Shown here in pieces: positions 45,955-58,400 of a stretch of 64,000 nt of DNA. Numbering within the stretch: position 1 is the first letter of the stretch; each line of letters begins with the position of its first letter. The DNA comes from Costus lasius (lineage: Eukaryota; Streptophyta; Magnoliopsida; Zingiberales; Costaceae). Where the stretch lies: NCBI GenBank assembly GCA_027563935.2, contig CM050454.1, positions 4,244,001 to 4,308,000 of the forward strand. The letters run 5' to 3'. A program made the translations under genes and the position numbers. The notes under the pieces were generated by a model. That model was given only the letters and a program-made list of their open reading frames with translations. It searched no databases and had not been told where the DNA came from.

Positions 45955-46536
45955 GCCGCCGCTGCCTTCGGCTGAACCTGCCATTCCATCTCTTCATAGC
46001 TCAATTCCGCCGCCAAAAACCTTTTTTTTTCTCGCTATTGCTGTTGTTCTTCCATCACTACATCTCCTCGCTGCTCCATCTCGCCACAAGAATCGGTTTT
46101 CCGCCGCTGCCTTCGGCTGAACCTTCCATTCCATCTCTTCATAGCTCAATTCCGCCGCCAAAAAGTTTTTCTCGCTGTTGCTCTTGTTCTTCCATTACTA
46201 CATCTCCTCGCTGCTCCATCTAGCCACAAGAATCGGTTTTCCGCCGCTGCCTTCGGCTGAACCTCCCATTCCATCTTTTCATAGCTCAATTCCGCCGCCA
46301 AAAACCTTTTTTTTCTCGCTGTTGCTGTTGTTCTTCCATCACTACATCTCCTCGCTGCTCCATCTCGCCACAAGAATCGGTTTTCCGCCGCTGCATTCGG
46401 CAGAACCTCCCATTCCATCTCTTCATAGCTCAATTCCGCCGCCAAAAACCTTTTTTTTTTCTCGCTGTTGCTGTTGTTCTTCCATCACTACATCTCCTCG
46501 CTGCTCCATCTCGCCACAAGAATCGGTTTTCCGCCG
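45955..46536. repeat. Tandem repeat, about 144-bp unit, four copies
   Basis: The word GCTGCCTTCGGCTGAACC and its variants mark unit starts at 45961, 46106, 46246, 46390 and (partial) 46536, with spacings of 145, 140, 144 and 146. Each unit holds CTTCATAGCTCAATTCCGCC, a T-run, GTTCTTCCATCACTACATC and CGCCACAAGAATCGG. Copies are almost identical outside the T-run. Repeat-derived ORFs on both strands (46178-46741 +, 46445-46146 -) translate as a repeating peptide but have no known domain. Confidence 0.95.
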
Positions 46537-47490
46537 CTGCCGTCCTCCATCTCACGTCCATTTGCCGTTGCAGTTTTATCTCTCTCGCGTTGTAGGTTTG
46601 TGTTCACGCTGGCTGCTGTTTTTTTCTCCCTCACGGCGGATTGCTGCAGCAACTGGAGTTTTATCAAACGCAGTTCATCATCTGGATTTCTCACAGGCTA
46701 TTTCCTTATCTTCACCTTTGTGTCTTTATTTACTGTTGTAATTTTTATGATAACATGTAATCTATTTTTTGGTGCCTAATTCTTTTCTCTTTATTTTCTT
46801 TTGTTCATTTTTGCTTCCTTCTTTTTAAATTCTCTTGTAATTCCATGCATTTGAGATTGTTATGGATTTCTCACCTCTGAGATGTGGAGCCAAATTTTAC
46901 TCCTTGATTAGGCACTAGTTTATGGGAATTACATCTGAATTGGGATATCGTACATTTTTATAGTTCATAAGCATCTTTGTTTGCTATAAATCATTATGTA
47001 ATTTTAAGAAAAAAGGAATAAAATGTGGTTTTCCTTGGAGAAGACGCATTGACATTTGGGATCACATTGATATGTTTCTATTTCTTACATTGTTTGCAAA
47101 TTTAAATGAGTTACATATCCAAGATACAACTAGAATATATAGTCTATAGTTGACACACATGTGTGCTTATTTCTCTTGGATACATCTTGGATACATGATA
47201 TATCTTAATTTGTATTCAAAGAGTACATGCTTTACTCTTTCTTTTTCCTTTTTTTTTTCTCCTTTTTCATTATTCATTGCTGCACACTTGACAGATTAGA
47301 GAAGGATCCATAAATTGCTATATTGACGATTATAGCAAGCTACGCCCATGGGCCCATAGTCTATGTGAGATGTATAAGGTAAATCAGTTGTATACTTGAT
47401 AAGTCAAACAAATATTATTTTCATGGAAAGACAATGAGTACATATTCTATTCTTTTTATAAAAAAATTCAGATGAGTAAGAAACAACGCA
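46537..47490. other. Upstream region of the ClpB-like gene
   Basis: No gene is recognised. A GC-richer, T-tract-containing leader-like part reaches to about 46720, followed by AT-rich DNA typical of plant promoters. Confidence 0.45.
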
Positions 47491-47497
47491 TATAAAA
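47491..47497 (+). promoter_or_regulatory. Candidate TATA box of the ClpB-like gene
   Basis: TATAAAA lies 145-151 bp before the start codon at 47642, a normal distance for a plant gene with a leader of about 110 bases. Nearby TTCAGAAA and TTCTAGA words (47514-47535) only loosely resemble a heat-shock element, so heat control is not supported. Confidence 0.45.
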
Positions 47498-48860
47498 GTA
47501 GCTGTAAAAATCTTTCAGAAAACATTCTAGACATTTCTACAAAGCTTTGTCCTAGACATTGGTCGCCATTTCCATCGAGGAGAGCACTACACCCCTAAGC
47601 CATTCCTCATTGTTCATAGAAGAGAAACTCTATTAGTTTCGATGCCAGGGCAGTTTGCCACCATGAGGCTTGTGAGATCTGCTAGCTCAGTAGCTGCTCG
47701 GTGTCGCTGCTCATCCTCCCTTTGCGGCCTCTCTTATTCCCCAGCACAGCTTTCCTGCCATCGTGCACTTGTACTTTGTTCCTTGTCCGCACCCTTCATC
47801 GGGAGTCGCAATGAGATCCGAGGAACTGGCTTTCTCAAGGAAGACAAGGGTCTTCACTGCCACCACTTCTGCTCTACTCCCTTGCAGGCTAACCATGGCG
47901 GTTCCTCGAAGGTACTATCTTTCTTCCTTCCTTTTCGAACTCTTCCTTTTTTTTCTTTGATTTAATAGCTCAAATGAATCAATCATCATTTGCTAGGTCA
48001 GAGATGCATATTCCACAAAGATGGCACGAGATGGAATCATTGGTGCAATAAAAGCCGCACAACAATATAGGCAACAAGTAGTGAATACTGAGCACTTGAT
48101 GAAAGCCCTTTTGGAGCATAAGGATGGCTTAACTAGAACAATATTCTTGAAGGCTAGAATTGACACCACAAATGTGCTACAAGCTATAGATGAATATATC
48201 TCGTAGCAACCCAAGGTGGCTTGTTACACATTTAGGTGCCATCATTTTGTCCCTTCAATCAATATAGAATCAGTAACATGTTTTTCGTTGTCAGGTTATC
48301 GGTGATACCAGTAGCCCTATACTAGGGCAACACCTAAGAACTCTCCTTGCTAATGCCCCAAAGTACAAAAAGGAGTTTGGTGATGAACTCCTATCAGTTG
48401 AGCACCTTGTGTTAGCATTTTGTTCGGATGTAGGATTTGGCCAACAATTATTCAAGGATCTTAAACTCAGCGAGAAAGAACTGCGAGAACTGCGAGATGT
48501 TGTAACAGATGTTCGAGGAAATCAAAGAGTTGCATATCAAAGTATGTTATATGCTCTTATATTTTACTCATTTAATATTCATTTTTATATATTGCTTCAA
48601 ATTTTGTGTTTTAGGCTTATAATGCGATGTCGCTCCCCCACTAGTCAATTAAACTTGTTAGTTATAGTTGCTTTTGTTCTAGCTGGAGCTCATTGATATC
48701 AAACCCGCACTTTCAGACATGCATGCTTATTTTGAGATTATAACTTAGTATTGATAATGTTATAGTTAATATCCCAATTCTCGCCTCATAATTTTCAAAT
48801 AACATATAATCATATTATAAGTGAAAGGTAAACTTACATTGAAGTTCATGTTGTCCCTAT

Positions 48861-49191
48861 CATGGTTTAAGATACCGGTCTAGCGGCTCGGTCCGGTTGG
48901 TTGCTGAACCGATATGTACTAGTGGTACCGGTTGCTGAACCGATATACTAGCAGTACCGTACTAGTTGAAAACCATTTAAATATCAGTTTTTATTAAAAA
49001 ATAATATTTAAATATAAAAATATTTTAACTAGGATTTAATATTAAACAATAGGTACCGGATAAAACCGACGGGTTTTGTACCGGTACCTATCGGTTTTCA
49101 AAGGCTTTGGTTTCAGTCTAGGACTGGTCATCCACCGAATCGGTACAAACTAGACAAACCGGCGGGTACCAAACCGGTATGTTAAACCATG
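48861..49191. mobile_element. hAT-type MITE in ClpB-like intron
   Basis: Ends CATGGTTTAAGATACCGGT and ACCGGTATGTTAAACCATG are inverted repeats. The flanks GTCCCTAT (48853-48860) and GTTCTTAT (49192-49199) agree at 6 of 8 positions. The interior is full of GGTACCGG-like words, as in the copies at 7918 and 12956. Confidence 0.7.
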
Positions 49192-49249
49192 GTTCTTATA
49201 GAGTCAAAAATCATGCATACAATACCCATATATGTCAAATCTGCATAGC

Positions 49250-49610
49250 TTCCCAATCAGTTGAACTGAATTTTTTAAAAACAAAATTAAACCAATACTA
49301 AACCAAATTTTGTATAATCCTAACCAGAACCAAATTGAAATTTTCAGGTTTGATTAGGGTTAAGCCAAATTTACTTTTATATTTTTATTATTTTAAAAAA
49401 ATGATATTATAATATAAATAAGTATCTAAATTTTGGTTTAATCCTTTCTACTTGAAATTTTGGTGTTTGAACTGAAAACTAAACCAAATTCTTTTAAAAC
49501 TTTGAACTTGAACCAAACCAAACAGGTTTGGATTAAAACTGAACCAAACTGAAATTTTGTTTGGTTTGGGCCAAGTTTTATGGGTCGACTGGAATAATTG
49601 ACACCCCTGA
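49250..49610. repeat. AACCAAA-rich element remnant in ClpB-like intron
   Basis: The segment is made of repeated AACCAAATTGAAATTTT-type words and ends AATTGACACCCCTGAA, like the right end of the hAT element at 32697-33102. A matching left terminus is not clear, so it is called only a remnant. Confidence 0.4.
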
Positions 49611-50176
49611 ATCTGAAACTATTTTCTACTTAGTCTGCACATCATCTTTTAGATATGCATCAATACTTGTACACAATTTTATTTTCTTAGTATTGCTTGA
49701 ATAATCAACTTCTTAGTCTTATGTGGTATTATTCTTGCTCGCAGATCATGAAGGGAAGTACAAAGCATTAGAGAAGTATGGTAGTGACTTGACAGAGCTT
49801 GCTAAGTGCGGTAAACTGGGTTCTGTCATATGTCATGATGATGAACTACAACATTGTATCCAGATTTTATGTAAGAAAACAAAAGCCAATCCTGTAATTA
49901 TTGGTGAGCCTAATGTTGGGAAGATTGCCATTGTTGAAAGGTACAATCTCTGTAGTTTTTGTTACTCGTGTTTATCTGAAATGCATTTAAATGCATTTGC
50001 TAACTCAATAAACATTGCAACAAATTTATTAAACCATGCATTCTATTATATTAATTGTCATCACATGAATATTGATGTCATCATCTTAGCTGTTCACTTT
50101 TTGAATTTTTTTGTTTTGCATATTAGCACAACAAATTGTACTAGGGGATGTTCCCACATCTCTATTAGATAGGAAG

Positions 50177-52698
50177 GTATGATATAAATTTGTTGCTTAA
50201 TTGTTGATTAATTTGTCGTTTTCTAACAAAATTTCTTGAAGGGAAGGCATTTATATTTAGGTTAGTTTTGTGTTTAATATTGCCTATACTACCTTGTTTA
50301 ATTATGGTAATATGATATAAAGTTTTTATTTTCCTCTTCCAATTATTTTTTAATTCAAATATGTTTTATGCTAATGTTATAATTAATATATTTATTATTG
50401 CATTATTATTGTTAGTTGTTTAACGAGTTTAGATTGCTATATGTTAGTGGGAGGATATGCATGGTTACTTTTTGTGTCCAAATTGTAATTAGAGCATATT
50501 AAATTGAATTAGTTTCTCTCTAATTCAAGTTACTTGTTAATTTTCGTCATCCTCTTCCAAATAATTTTCAAAAGATTGTAAATTCTTTTATATATATATA
50601 TATATAATATTGTGCTGCTAGTATTTTTTGGTTACTTGCAATTTAGTTGTTTGTTATTAGGAGATTCACGAGGTAACAATCTATGTCTGAATTGTTATTA
50701 GGGCTTATTAAATCAAATGACTCTTTTGATAACTCATTTGTCCCTCTTCTCTAAATTCTTTATATCAACAAGTCATTGCTAATTTATTACTCATGATTGT
50801 GCATTCACAAGCATAGTTATGCTTGCCTGACATACCTTAAATATGTGGTCACATGCATTTTTCACCTTCTCAACATCACCAATTCACAAAAAAAGGGAGT
50901 AAAGGGAAGAATGCACGAAGTAGCTAAGTTCTGCCCTATTCTCTATCTCAGTTGACTAGTCGTGGCACAATCTTTACCTTGGTTATCCCATTAACTTGAT
51001 ATTCCTTAGAGCAATGCCCGATAACATGTTCCTTGCAACAAGATAAGATAGCCATGTTGTCTTGGGAAGCTTTTATGCGTGAGTTAGCTCATGATAATCA
51101 ACTTGAAGTTCAATAACAAGGACAATAATTGAAGACATTTTATTTTATGTTAAACCCATGGAAAATTGATTTGTACCTTTATAATGTTTAGAATAATTGC
51201 CTTGTTTACTAAGTCAATTAGCTATATGCTTGTCACAGTATTGTTAAATAGCCGTCATAGCGGCACTATAGTATTTTTTTTATAGCGGTTTCTGAGCAAT
51301 CCATTATGAAACGTTATAGCACTATTATAGCGAATAAGACCGCATTATTATGTTTTGAAGTTTTAAAAATTAAAATTACGACTTGAATTGAGGCAGTAAT
51401 ATATTATTTTTCTTTATATAGTTTGTTTTATTTTTATGCAGCTTAATTTATTAGGTATATAACATATATTTCAAACATCATATATAATTTTTTATGTATA
51501 TAATATATATTTCAAACACTCTTTGACTTTCGTTATTTATCTGCAATGTCATATTGTAGATTTTTAGCTTTTTGTTATTTTTTGTGATCCACTATTTATC
51601 ACTGGTTGGTCAGAGGATTACTAACATAAATGTGTCTAAACCTTTCCTATAAGCTTAAAAATTGAATGGAACCCTAACCTTTTCTCTTTCAGCTTCTATT
51701 CGAGCCCTCTCTTGCTCCTTTGTTGTTTACACTATGAAAATCTTGTTCAGACAATTTTGTTGACAAATATTTTTGAGCTGCGAATTAGTCATTTTGCACT
51801 AAATTGAATAATATAATTGTGTAATGAAGTTACATATGTGCACATGCACAAGCATGTATAAAAGCATATACATTATAACCAAAGAGAAAATTGAACCATT
51901 AAGTTGATGATTCTAACAATGAGGCTCAATTTAAAATTTTTAAGCCAAGTTAATGTTTGTAAGATCATTACACCTTAATGCCATGGCAATTCTCATCTTC
52001 TCAGGTGAGACTAAATTAGGGTACCATAATTTCGCCACATAAGATTTAGTATCTAATTGAATTAGTAATAGTAAGCCCATTATACTTTTGTATGCTATGA
52101 AAACTTTCTTCTCATATATTATAAAAGATACGTATGCATATATTATTACATTAATCATTCACATGACAACGTATCATTTGGACAATAATACTATTTGCTA
52201 CAAAAGAACATTCTGTTTATGCTATATAGTTCTTTTGTGCGAACAAGATATAACCCTTTTGGAAAGTTGTTCAAACCTCAAAGATTGTTGCATAGATCAA
52301 GGATAGTGTGTTGGTTGGATAATCATACACAATTGAGGTACCAACTAGTGACCTCATTGGAGTATCAAAATATTCACACAGCAGGAAAAAATCATGTAAA
52401 TCACTAGTGCTTAGATGTGTCTGACAATACTTGTATTGAGATGCATATGTAGCAATGTCTTTGCCAAGATTGGCTTTAATATGAAATATATGGTTGTTGT
52501 GATATGTTTGTATGTTATTCTTATTCTTCTAAATAAGACTCCTAAATTTGTGGATCGCAAATCCGGGAGGAGTGTGTTTGCTCTTCGCCTTTTTTTATTA
52601 TGGCCGAGCTACTTTGTAGCAAATTCCACAACACTTATTTTATATTCTGATATTTATTTTTATACACAAAAATAAGTTGAATTTCGTTTCTTCAACAG
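50177..52698. other. Large intron of the ClpB-like gene
   Basis: Aligned with copies i and ii upstream. A stretch at about 51236-51650 (TATAGCGGCACTATAG-like words) is missing from both, so it is a later insertion here. Short ORFs at 52088-52675 are intron sequence. Confidence 0.6.
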
Positions 52699-53424
52699 CT
52701 GATCTCTTTGGATATTGGGGCTCTGGTTGCGGGGGCTAAATTATGTGGCGAATTTGAGAAAAGATTGAAGGCTGTTATGAAAGAAGTCTCTTCTTCCAAT
52801 GGCCAGATTATTTTGTTCATTGATGAGATCCACACTGTGGTTGATTCAGGTTTATAATTTTCCGTTTTAAGTCCTTTGGGCATAGTTAAAACTAAAAAAT
52901 ATAAATGGAGAATTTGTTGGAAGCTTCATGCATTGCACTTCTTTAGCAATGCGTAGACAAACAACATATGTTATTTGGAGATATATTATGCTCTGAAATG
53001 ATAATTGATGTTGTCAATTGTTGACAATATATGCACCTGTTTATCTTAAATAAAAACAATACTGTTTAAGATGATACATTGTTTCCAGTTTCTAGTCTTA
53101 AGTACACTCCAGCTGTTGAGGTGTGGGCAAGCATCCTCGATTTCTTTTCAAGACACATTCCATGGTCTACAAATTTCAGAAAGGAGGCCCTGGCAGTCAT
53201 AGGCTGTTTATTTGAAGAGATGAAAATAAATTTGGGAACCACAAAATCCTCTCTACTCATTTTCTCATTTATTTTAAAAGTAGGAAATATTTTTTCTTTC
53301 TCTACCATTCTTCTTTTTTCTTTGTGTCCTTTTTTTCTTATAATAATCTGTTTTCAGGTTTGAGTATTATGCGCATTTGTTTATTATATTAATCAACATT
53401 ATGTACCTCCTGAAACATATGCTA

Positions 53425-53850
53425 TTAGAGGTATTTGAAAAAGAAAATATATTTATTTGGACCATCCATCTGAAATCCTGAAAACATTTTTGAACATTTT
53501 TAATGCTCATCCATCTTTTTTAGGCTATGTTCTGTTGAACGGAATCCACGGTAGAAAGGATGGAAAGTACAATGAATCTATTGTACTTTCCATCCTTTCT
53601 ACCGTGGATTCCATTCAACAGAACATAGCCTTAGAGTCATCATTCGACAGTACGTGCGTATTATGAAAGCTTTCTCACCTAGCACAAGAGCTTGAATGAT
53701 CTTGAATGATCTTATTAGAGGTATCTGAACAAGAAAATATGTTTATTTGGACCATCCGTCAGAAATCTTGAAACATTTTTTAGCATTTTTAATGTCCATC
53801 CATCTCTTTCAGAATCATGATTCGACAGTCTCTGCATATTAATTAAAGCT
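53425..53850. repeat. Tandem duplication in ClpB-like intron
   Basis: The segment starting at about 53425 (TATTAGAGGTATTTGAAAAAG ... CATCCATCTTTTTTA) recurs at 53712 (TATTAGAGGTATCTGAACAAG ... CATCCATCTCTTTCA). After the palindromic insert, ATTCGACAGTACGTGCGTATTA in unit 1 matches ATTCGACAGTCTCTGCATATTA in unit 2. Confidence 0.8.
53523..53630. mobile_element. Tourist-like palindromic MITE
   Basis: Two 51-base arms (53523-53573 and 53580-53630) separated by 6 bases are inverted copies with a single mismatch. The ends are GGCTATGTTCTGTT. A 3-bp TTA duplication flanks it (53520-53522 and 53631-53633), which is typical of PIF/Harbinger-type MITEs. It is present in only one unit of the tandem duplication, so it inserted later. 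Confidence 0.85.
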
Positions 53851-56800
53851 TTCAACCAACATACTGTCTTGATGAATAACGTGAATGCATATGACATGAA
53901 CGAGCCTTTATGAATTCCGACATTATGTTTTAGGGTTTCTCTTGTTAGAAACAGCATGCATTTTCTTGTGGAGATAATTTCTTCTTTGTTTAAAATCATA
54001 TGGGATTGAAGGCCTTCATGTTTGGCATACTTTTGTCATAAACGTTCTTGGTTATTGTTGATCCAACCAGGATTTTCAATAAAAATTTTCCTTAGAAGTA
54101 AGAAGTTATCCCCTGATTCAAACTGTCACAGCAAAGGGCCAGAAGCAAAATTTTATGAATAGGGTCTTGTATTAATTAGATCAAAACTAGTCAATCAATG
54201 TTTTAGATGGATGTTTTAGTTACGTGACTATCCATTGTTTTTCGGGCTGAACTTGTTTATTATAAAAAGTGTCATTTATTTTTCTTTACTGGATTATTTA
54301 GTGTTATTGTATTCTGTAATCTATTTACTTACTAGTGGCATTTTTCTTTTTGTGCAAAACTTATCTAATTAAAATATAGAATCAAGATAATGTCTAAATG
54401 CAAAAAGAGGTAAATGCCAAGTTTGAGGTAATCAGGTTTTGTTTTATAATAGCAAGTTGTGGTGATAAAATTTGGTTTTAATAATGTATTACGTTGATAT
54501 GAATTTTGTTGAAGGCCATGGGTGCTAGCTATATATAAATTAAGATATCATATTTTTCATAGCATATAAGATATGTAAATGAAGTGCATAATACAAATGA
54601 ACTATTACATCTGAGTAACAAAGGGCAAATTCTTATTGTCAGGAGCTGCATACTTACTAAAACCAGAGCTGGATCAAGGAGAGTTTTGTTGTATTGGAGC
54701 AACTACCTTGAGTGAGTACAAGAAATACATTGAAAAGGATTCAGCTTTAGAGCGGAGGTTTCAAAAACTTTATTGCAGTGAACCATCAGTAGAAGATACT
54801 ATATTAATACTAAATAGTCTCCGAAAAAATTATGAATTGAACCATCATGTGAAAATATGAAATAGTGCTCTTGTGGCAAGTGCAGTACTATCTGATCGGT
54901 ATATTACCGAACGAATTTTGCCTGACAAAGGTAAGGTTGATTGACTATTCTTTGAGTTAAAAAATCTTATGGTTATGGCTAATTTCACTGAGAATTCTCA
55001 ACTTAGTTTTATTGGTGATTGTTGTAGCCATTGATCTTATTGATGCGGCTGCCGTGAAGCTGAAAAAGGAAATAGCATCAATGCCTATACAATTGGATGA
55101 GGTTAATAGAGCAGTAGCAAAGTTAGAGCTACAAAAGTTTTTTTTTTAAAATTGACACTATTAAATCTTATTTAACTTCTCTAAAACAAAAACAGGAAGT
55201 GGTAAGAGAGCAGTGGGAGCAGGAAAAGTCTCTCCAGATTAAAATCTCTTTGATTAAAGAGGAGGTAAGTTTCTTTTGGCAGAGATTGTATCAATTAACT
55301 TTATCTATCAATTTGTCAATTCTAACTTGAACATGATTTTTATTTGTTAGATTGACAGAGTCAAGTTAGAGATGGAAGCTGATGTGAAGTATGACACGTT
55401 AATATCTTTACGAAAACAGCTTCAAGAGGTAGAGCAAAATCTTGCTAAATTCTGAGAGTGAGGAAAGTTTTTGTTTAGGAAAGAAGTTACAGATTTTGCT
55501 ATTGCTGTGATCGTTAGCATGCAGACTGGCATACCTGTTTCTAACCTTCAACTCTCAGAGAGAGACAAACTAATTCATTTGGAGGAACACTTGCACAAGA
55601 GAGTGGTGGGCCAGGATATTGCTGTAAAATCTGTGACCGATGCCATTTGTCGTTCTAGGGTAGGGTTATCTGATCAAAATCGACCAATAGCAAGTTTTAT
55701 GTTTATGGGTCCAACTGGTGTGGGTAAAATTGAGCTTGCAAGAGCTTTGGCAGAATATTTTTTTAATACAGAGAATGCGCTTGTGAGGATAGATATGAGT
55801 GAGTACATGGAAGCTGATGCAGTTTCCCGCCTAGTTGGTGCACCCGCATGTTATATGGATTATGATAAAGGGGGTCAGCTGACTGAAGTTGTTCACCGAA
55901 GGCCTTATTCTGTAGTTCTTTTTGAGGAAATTGAAAAGGCACACTATGATGTCTTCAACATTCTATTGCAGCTGTTGGATGATGGTAAAATCACTGATTC
56001 ACAAGGAAGGGCCATCAAATTTAAAAATACAATTGTTATATTCACATCAAATGTTGGCTCACACTTCATCCTCGATACTCTACAAAGCACGCATGGTGGC
56101 GAGGATGCAATGTATGAATTGATGAAGAAACATGTTCTTGAATTGGCAAGCCAAACTTTTCGCCCAGAATTTGTGAACAACATTGATAAATTTATTGTAT
56201 TCAAACCCCTGGATACCAGGCAAAACAACAGTATTGTGGAGATGCAGGTATGACCGTGGGTTTATGATAAAATGTATAGCATTGATTTTTTCCCTGGTGG
56301 CCAATATATTTGTAATTTGGTGTCACGTGAAAGTTTTAATATGCTGCCATTTTCGTTGCGTGTTTTTGTTGCCTCTGCATGGACTTGTGTAGTGATAGTT
56401 TTTTATTTAACCTTCGGTTGTATTCTTCAAGCACTTGTAACTCAGACCTTCTTTGATTTTGTGATTTCATTTTGCAAAGAATTTATCTATCAAAATGCGT
56501 TGTTGCATCTGATATCTTGTTAGATGATGATGGTTCTTTAGCTTTGTTTAGTGTTCATACTATTAAATCATGTGCTACTTGTGTTGCTGCAGTTAGATCG
56601 TGTGAAACAAAAGTTTAGAGAAAAGAACATCTTCCTTAGCTATACACCAACGGCAGTCGAGCTTCTTGAAAATCTTAGTCTTGACGCTAATTTTGGTGCC
56701 GGACCTGTGAACAGGGTGATCGAGGAGATGGTCGAGACTGAGCTTGCACGAGGAATAGTGAGAAGAGATTTCAAGGAAGATGACTCAGTAATTGTGGATG

Positions 56801-56880
56801 CTGATCACTCTCTAAAAAAATTGGACGTTGTCGCTGTTGCTGTTAACGCTGGAGTTGGTTTAATTTCTCCCATGCCTTAA

Positions 56881-58400
56881 CAATAAAGCATTATAAACAA
56901 GTAGACCAACTGGAATGGAATCCTCTCGGTCCGTAATGTAGGTTTTAGATGTTGGACTTTGAGATACATCTACCAACCAAAGAAATATTTTGATTACATA
57001 TTGCTCCAACTTCCATTAACATTGTTGTTTTTCATAGGGTGTCTACTCAATAGTAAAGAGGAAAAATCTTGAATTTTATACAGTCAAATCTATATCGCAT
57101 GATAACAACTCTGTTACCATGCACTTCTGAATAGTGTTATACATGTAGTGCATGCATTAGAAAGTAACTAGTGTTTAGTAGCTTGGTACATGAATAAATA
57201 TTTTTGAGCCATTTTTGGTGCAGTGGTTGACACAGATTTTTCCAATTGCTGGATTTACTGCAGTTTAACGAATCATGAGGGCTTTCCTGTTGCGGCTGGC
57301 TTCTAAACTAGCTTATGGTATTTTACTAATCCATAATGACCTTTGAATGCCCTGATTGGAGTTACCGGACTGGTATCCTCATGCTTATGTCCTTTGTTTG
57401 GTGATGGTTGAAGTGTTCTTTACTGGTATCCTCTTGCTCATGTCCTTTGTTTGGTGATGGTATAATTGTTCTTGACGTTTTCCACTCATCCTTCGGTTCT
57501 GTCTCAATCAATTGTGGGTTTCGTGTATTGTTAATTCTTTTCTAAATCGTCTGGATCTGTTTGATTCGTGGGATTTCTTATGTATCCTGTCCAGCTAAAG
57601 GATAATTCCGGCAATGCCAATCAAATGCAATAATTAGGTTGCTACTTGAATGGATAATGTAATGAGTATCAATATCAATATTATTATATAATATATTATA
57701 TTACTATTTAAATAATATATTTATTGATTTGTATTAAAGTTTTGCATTGTTTAAAATAAATAGTACATAATAAAATAATAATATAGGGCAAATGGAAATG
57801 CTTGTAATATGAATGTTAAAAACAGGCTAATCGATTGAGTATATAGGGGGAATAAAATTGCTTTTCTAGAGAAGCAAAAAATAATAAGAGCATCAAATTA
57901 TAGTTATCATATTTTTTTTATTTTTTTATTTTTATTTTTTTATTACTAAATAGTTTTTTCTCTTATTTTTGTTTAAAAGTTGCTTAATGAGCCGGAAGAG
58001 GCCCCTAGTTGAGTATTAATTATTGATGAGTCTCTTATCCTTGTCTATAGAGTTGGCACCATTGATGGAGTTCGTTTTCTAGGCGGTCGCGGCCGCTTAT
58101 AACTTTAGGCTTCCCTGCACATCACCGTTGATCGGTGATGATTGTGAATCTCAAATTTTGTATCCAATTTTTTCCACAGCACCGTCAAGACTCCCTGCAC
58201 AACACATTTACAGGTGAACGATGTGGATCCACGTGCACCTAATTTCGCGGCCGCCTAAAAAATTTTTCCCCATTGATGGGTCTCTTATCCCTATCTATAG
58301 AGTTGGCACCTTGAGATTTTCACCAAAATTATTTTTAGAGATGTTATTTATGTTATAAGATTTTTAGTTAATTTGTTATTTATTTGTGCCTCACAAAGAC
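56881..58400 (+). repeat. ClpB 3' flank, proximal part (block B)
   Basis: Collinear with 30340-31193 (AATAAAGCATTATAAAC, GGAATCCTCTCGG, GGTGTCTACTCA, TTTTAGTTAATTTGTTATT). It has no gene. A 55-bp unit (TGGTATCCTC...TTTGGTGATGG) is repeated at about 57369 and 57425. Confidence 0.75.
58022..58310. mobile_element. Insert with TAGGCGG...GCGGCCGC ends between 38-bp direct repeats
   Basis: TTTCTAGGCGGTCGCGGCC at 58075 and GCGGCCGCCTAAAAAATTT at 58247-58265 are imperfect inverted ends of a roughly 190-bp insert. The 38 bases before the spacer (58022-58059, TTGATGAGTCTCTTATCC ... GAGTTGGCACC) are repeated after it (58273-58310). Block A has that sequence once, without insert, at about 30955-30995. 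Confidence 0.65.

Larger units (their letters stand above)
47642..56880 (+). pseudogene. CLPB: ClpB/HSP100-like organellar chaperone, decayed
   Basis: Exons: 47642-47911 (Arg/Ser-rich transit-like peptide ending HFCSTP), 47997-48215 and 48295-48541 (N domain), 49745-49940 (NBD1 Walker A GEPNVGKI), 50122-50176, 52699-52849 (Walker [12 protein letters not shown]), 54643-54930 ([15 protein letters not shown]), 55028 to about 55137 and on to 55263 (middle domain, shortened), 55351-56247 (NBD2: GPTGVGKI, VVLFEEIEKAH), 56593-56880. ClpB is a hexameric AAA+ disaggregase; the leader and FCSTP segment favour the mitochondrial ClpB4/ClpB-M type. Lesions: TAG 48204-48206, TGA 54858-54860, TGAs at 55453 and 55459, a frameshift in a T-run near 55138-55147, loss of middle-domain helices, and a likely lost acceptor at 50121. 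Both Walker A threonines are Ile, the NBD2 arginine finger (NRID) is NNID, and sensor 2 GAR is GAG. Introns are otherwise kept, so it is a duplicated, not a retro-, pseudogene. Confidence 0.9.

Noticed and set aside
46146..46741. Repeat-peptide ORFs on both strands
   Set aside because: They come from the 144-bp tandem repeat. Frames differ between units, and no start context or domain supports a protein.
47510..47540. Possible heat-shock element before the ClpB-like gene
   Set aside because: TTC and GAA words are present, but the spacing does not follow the nGAAnnTTCn pattern.
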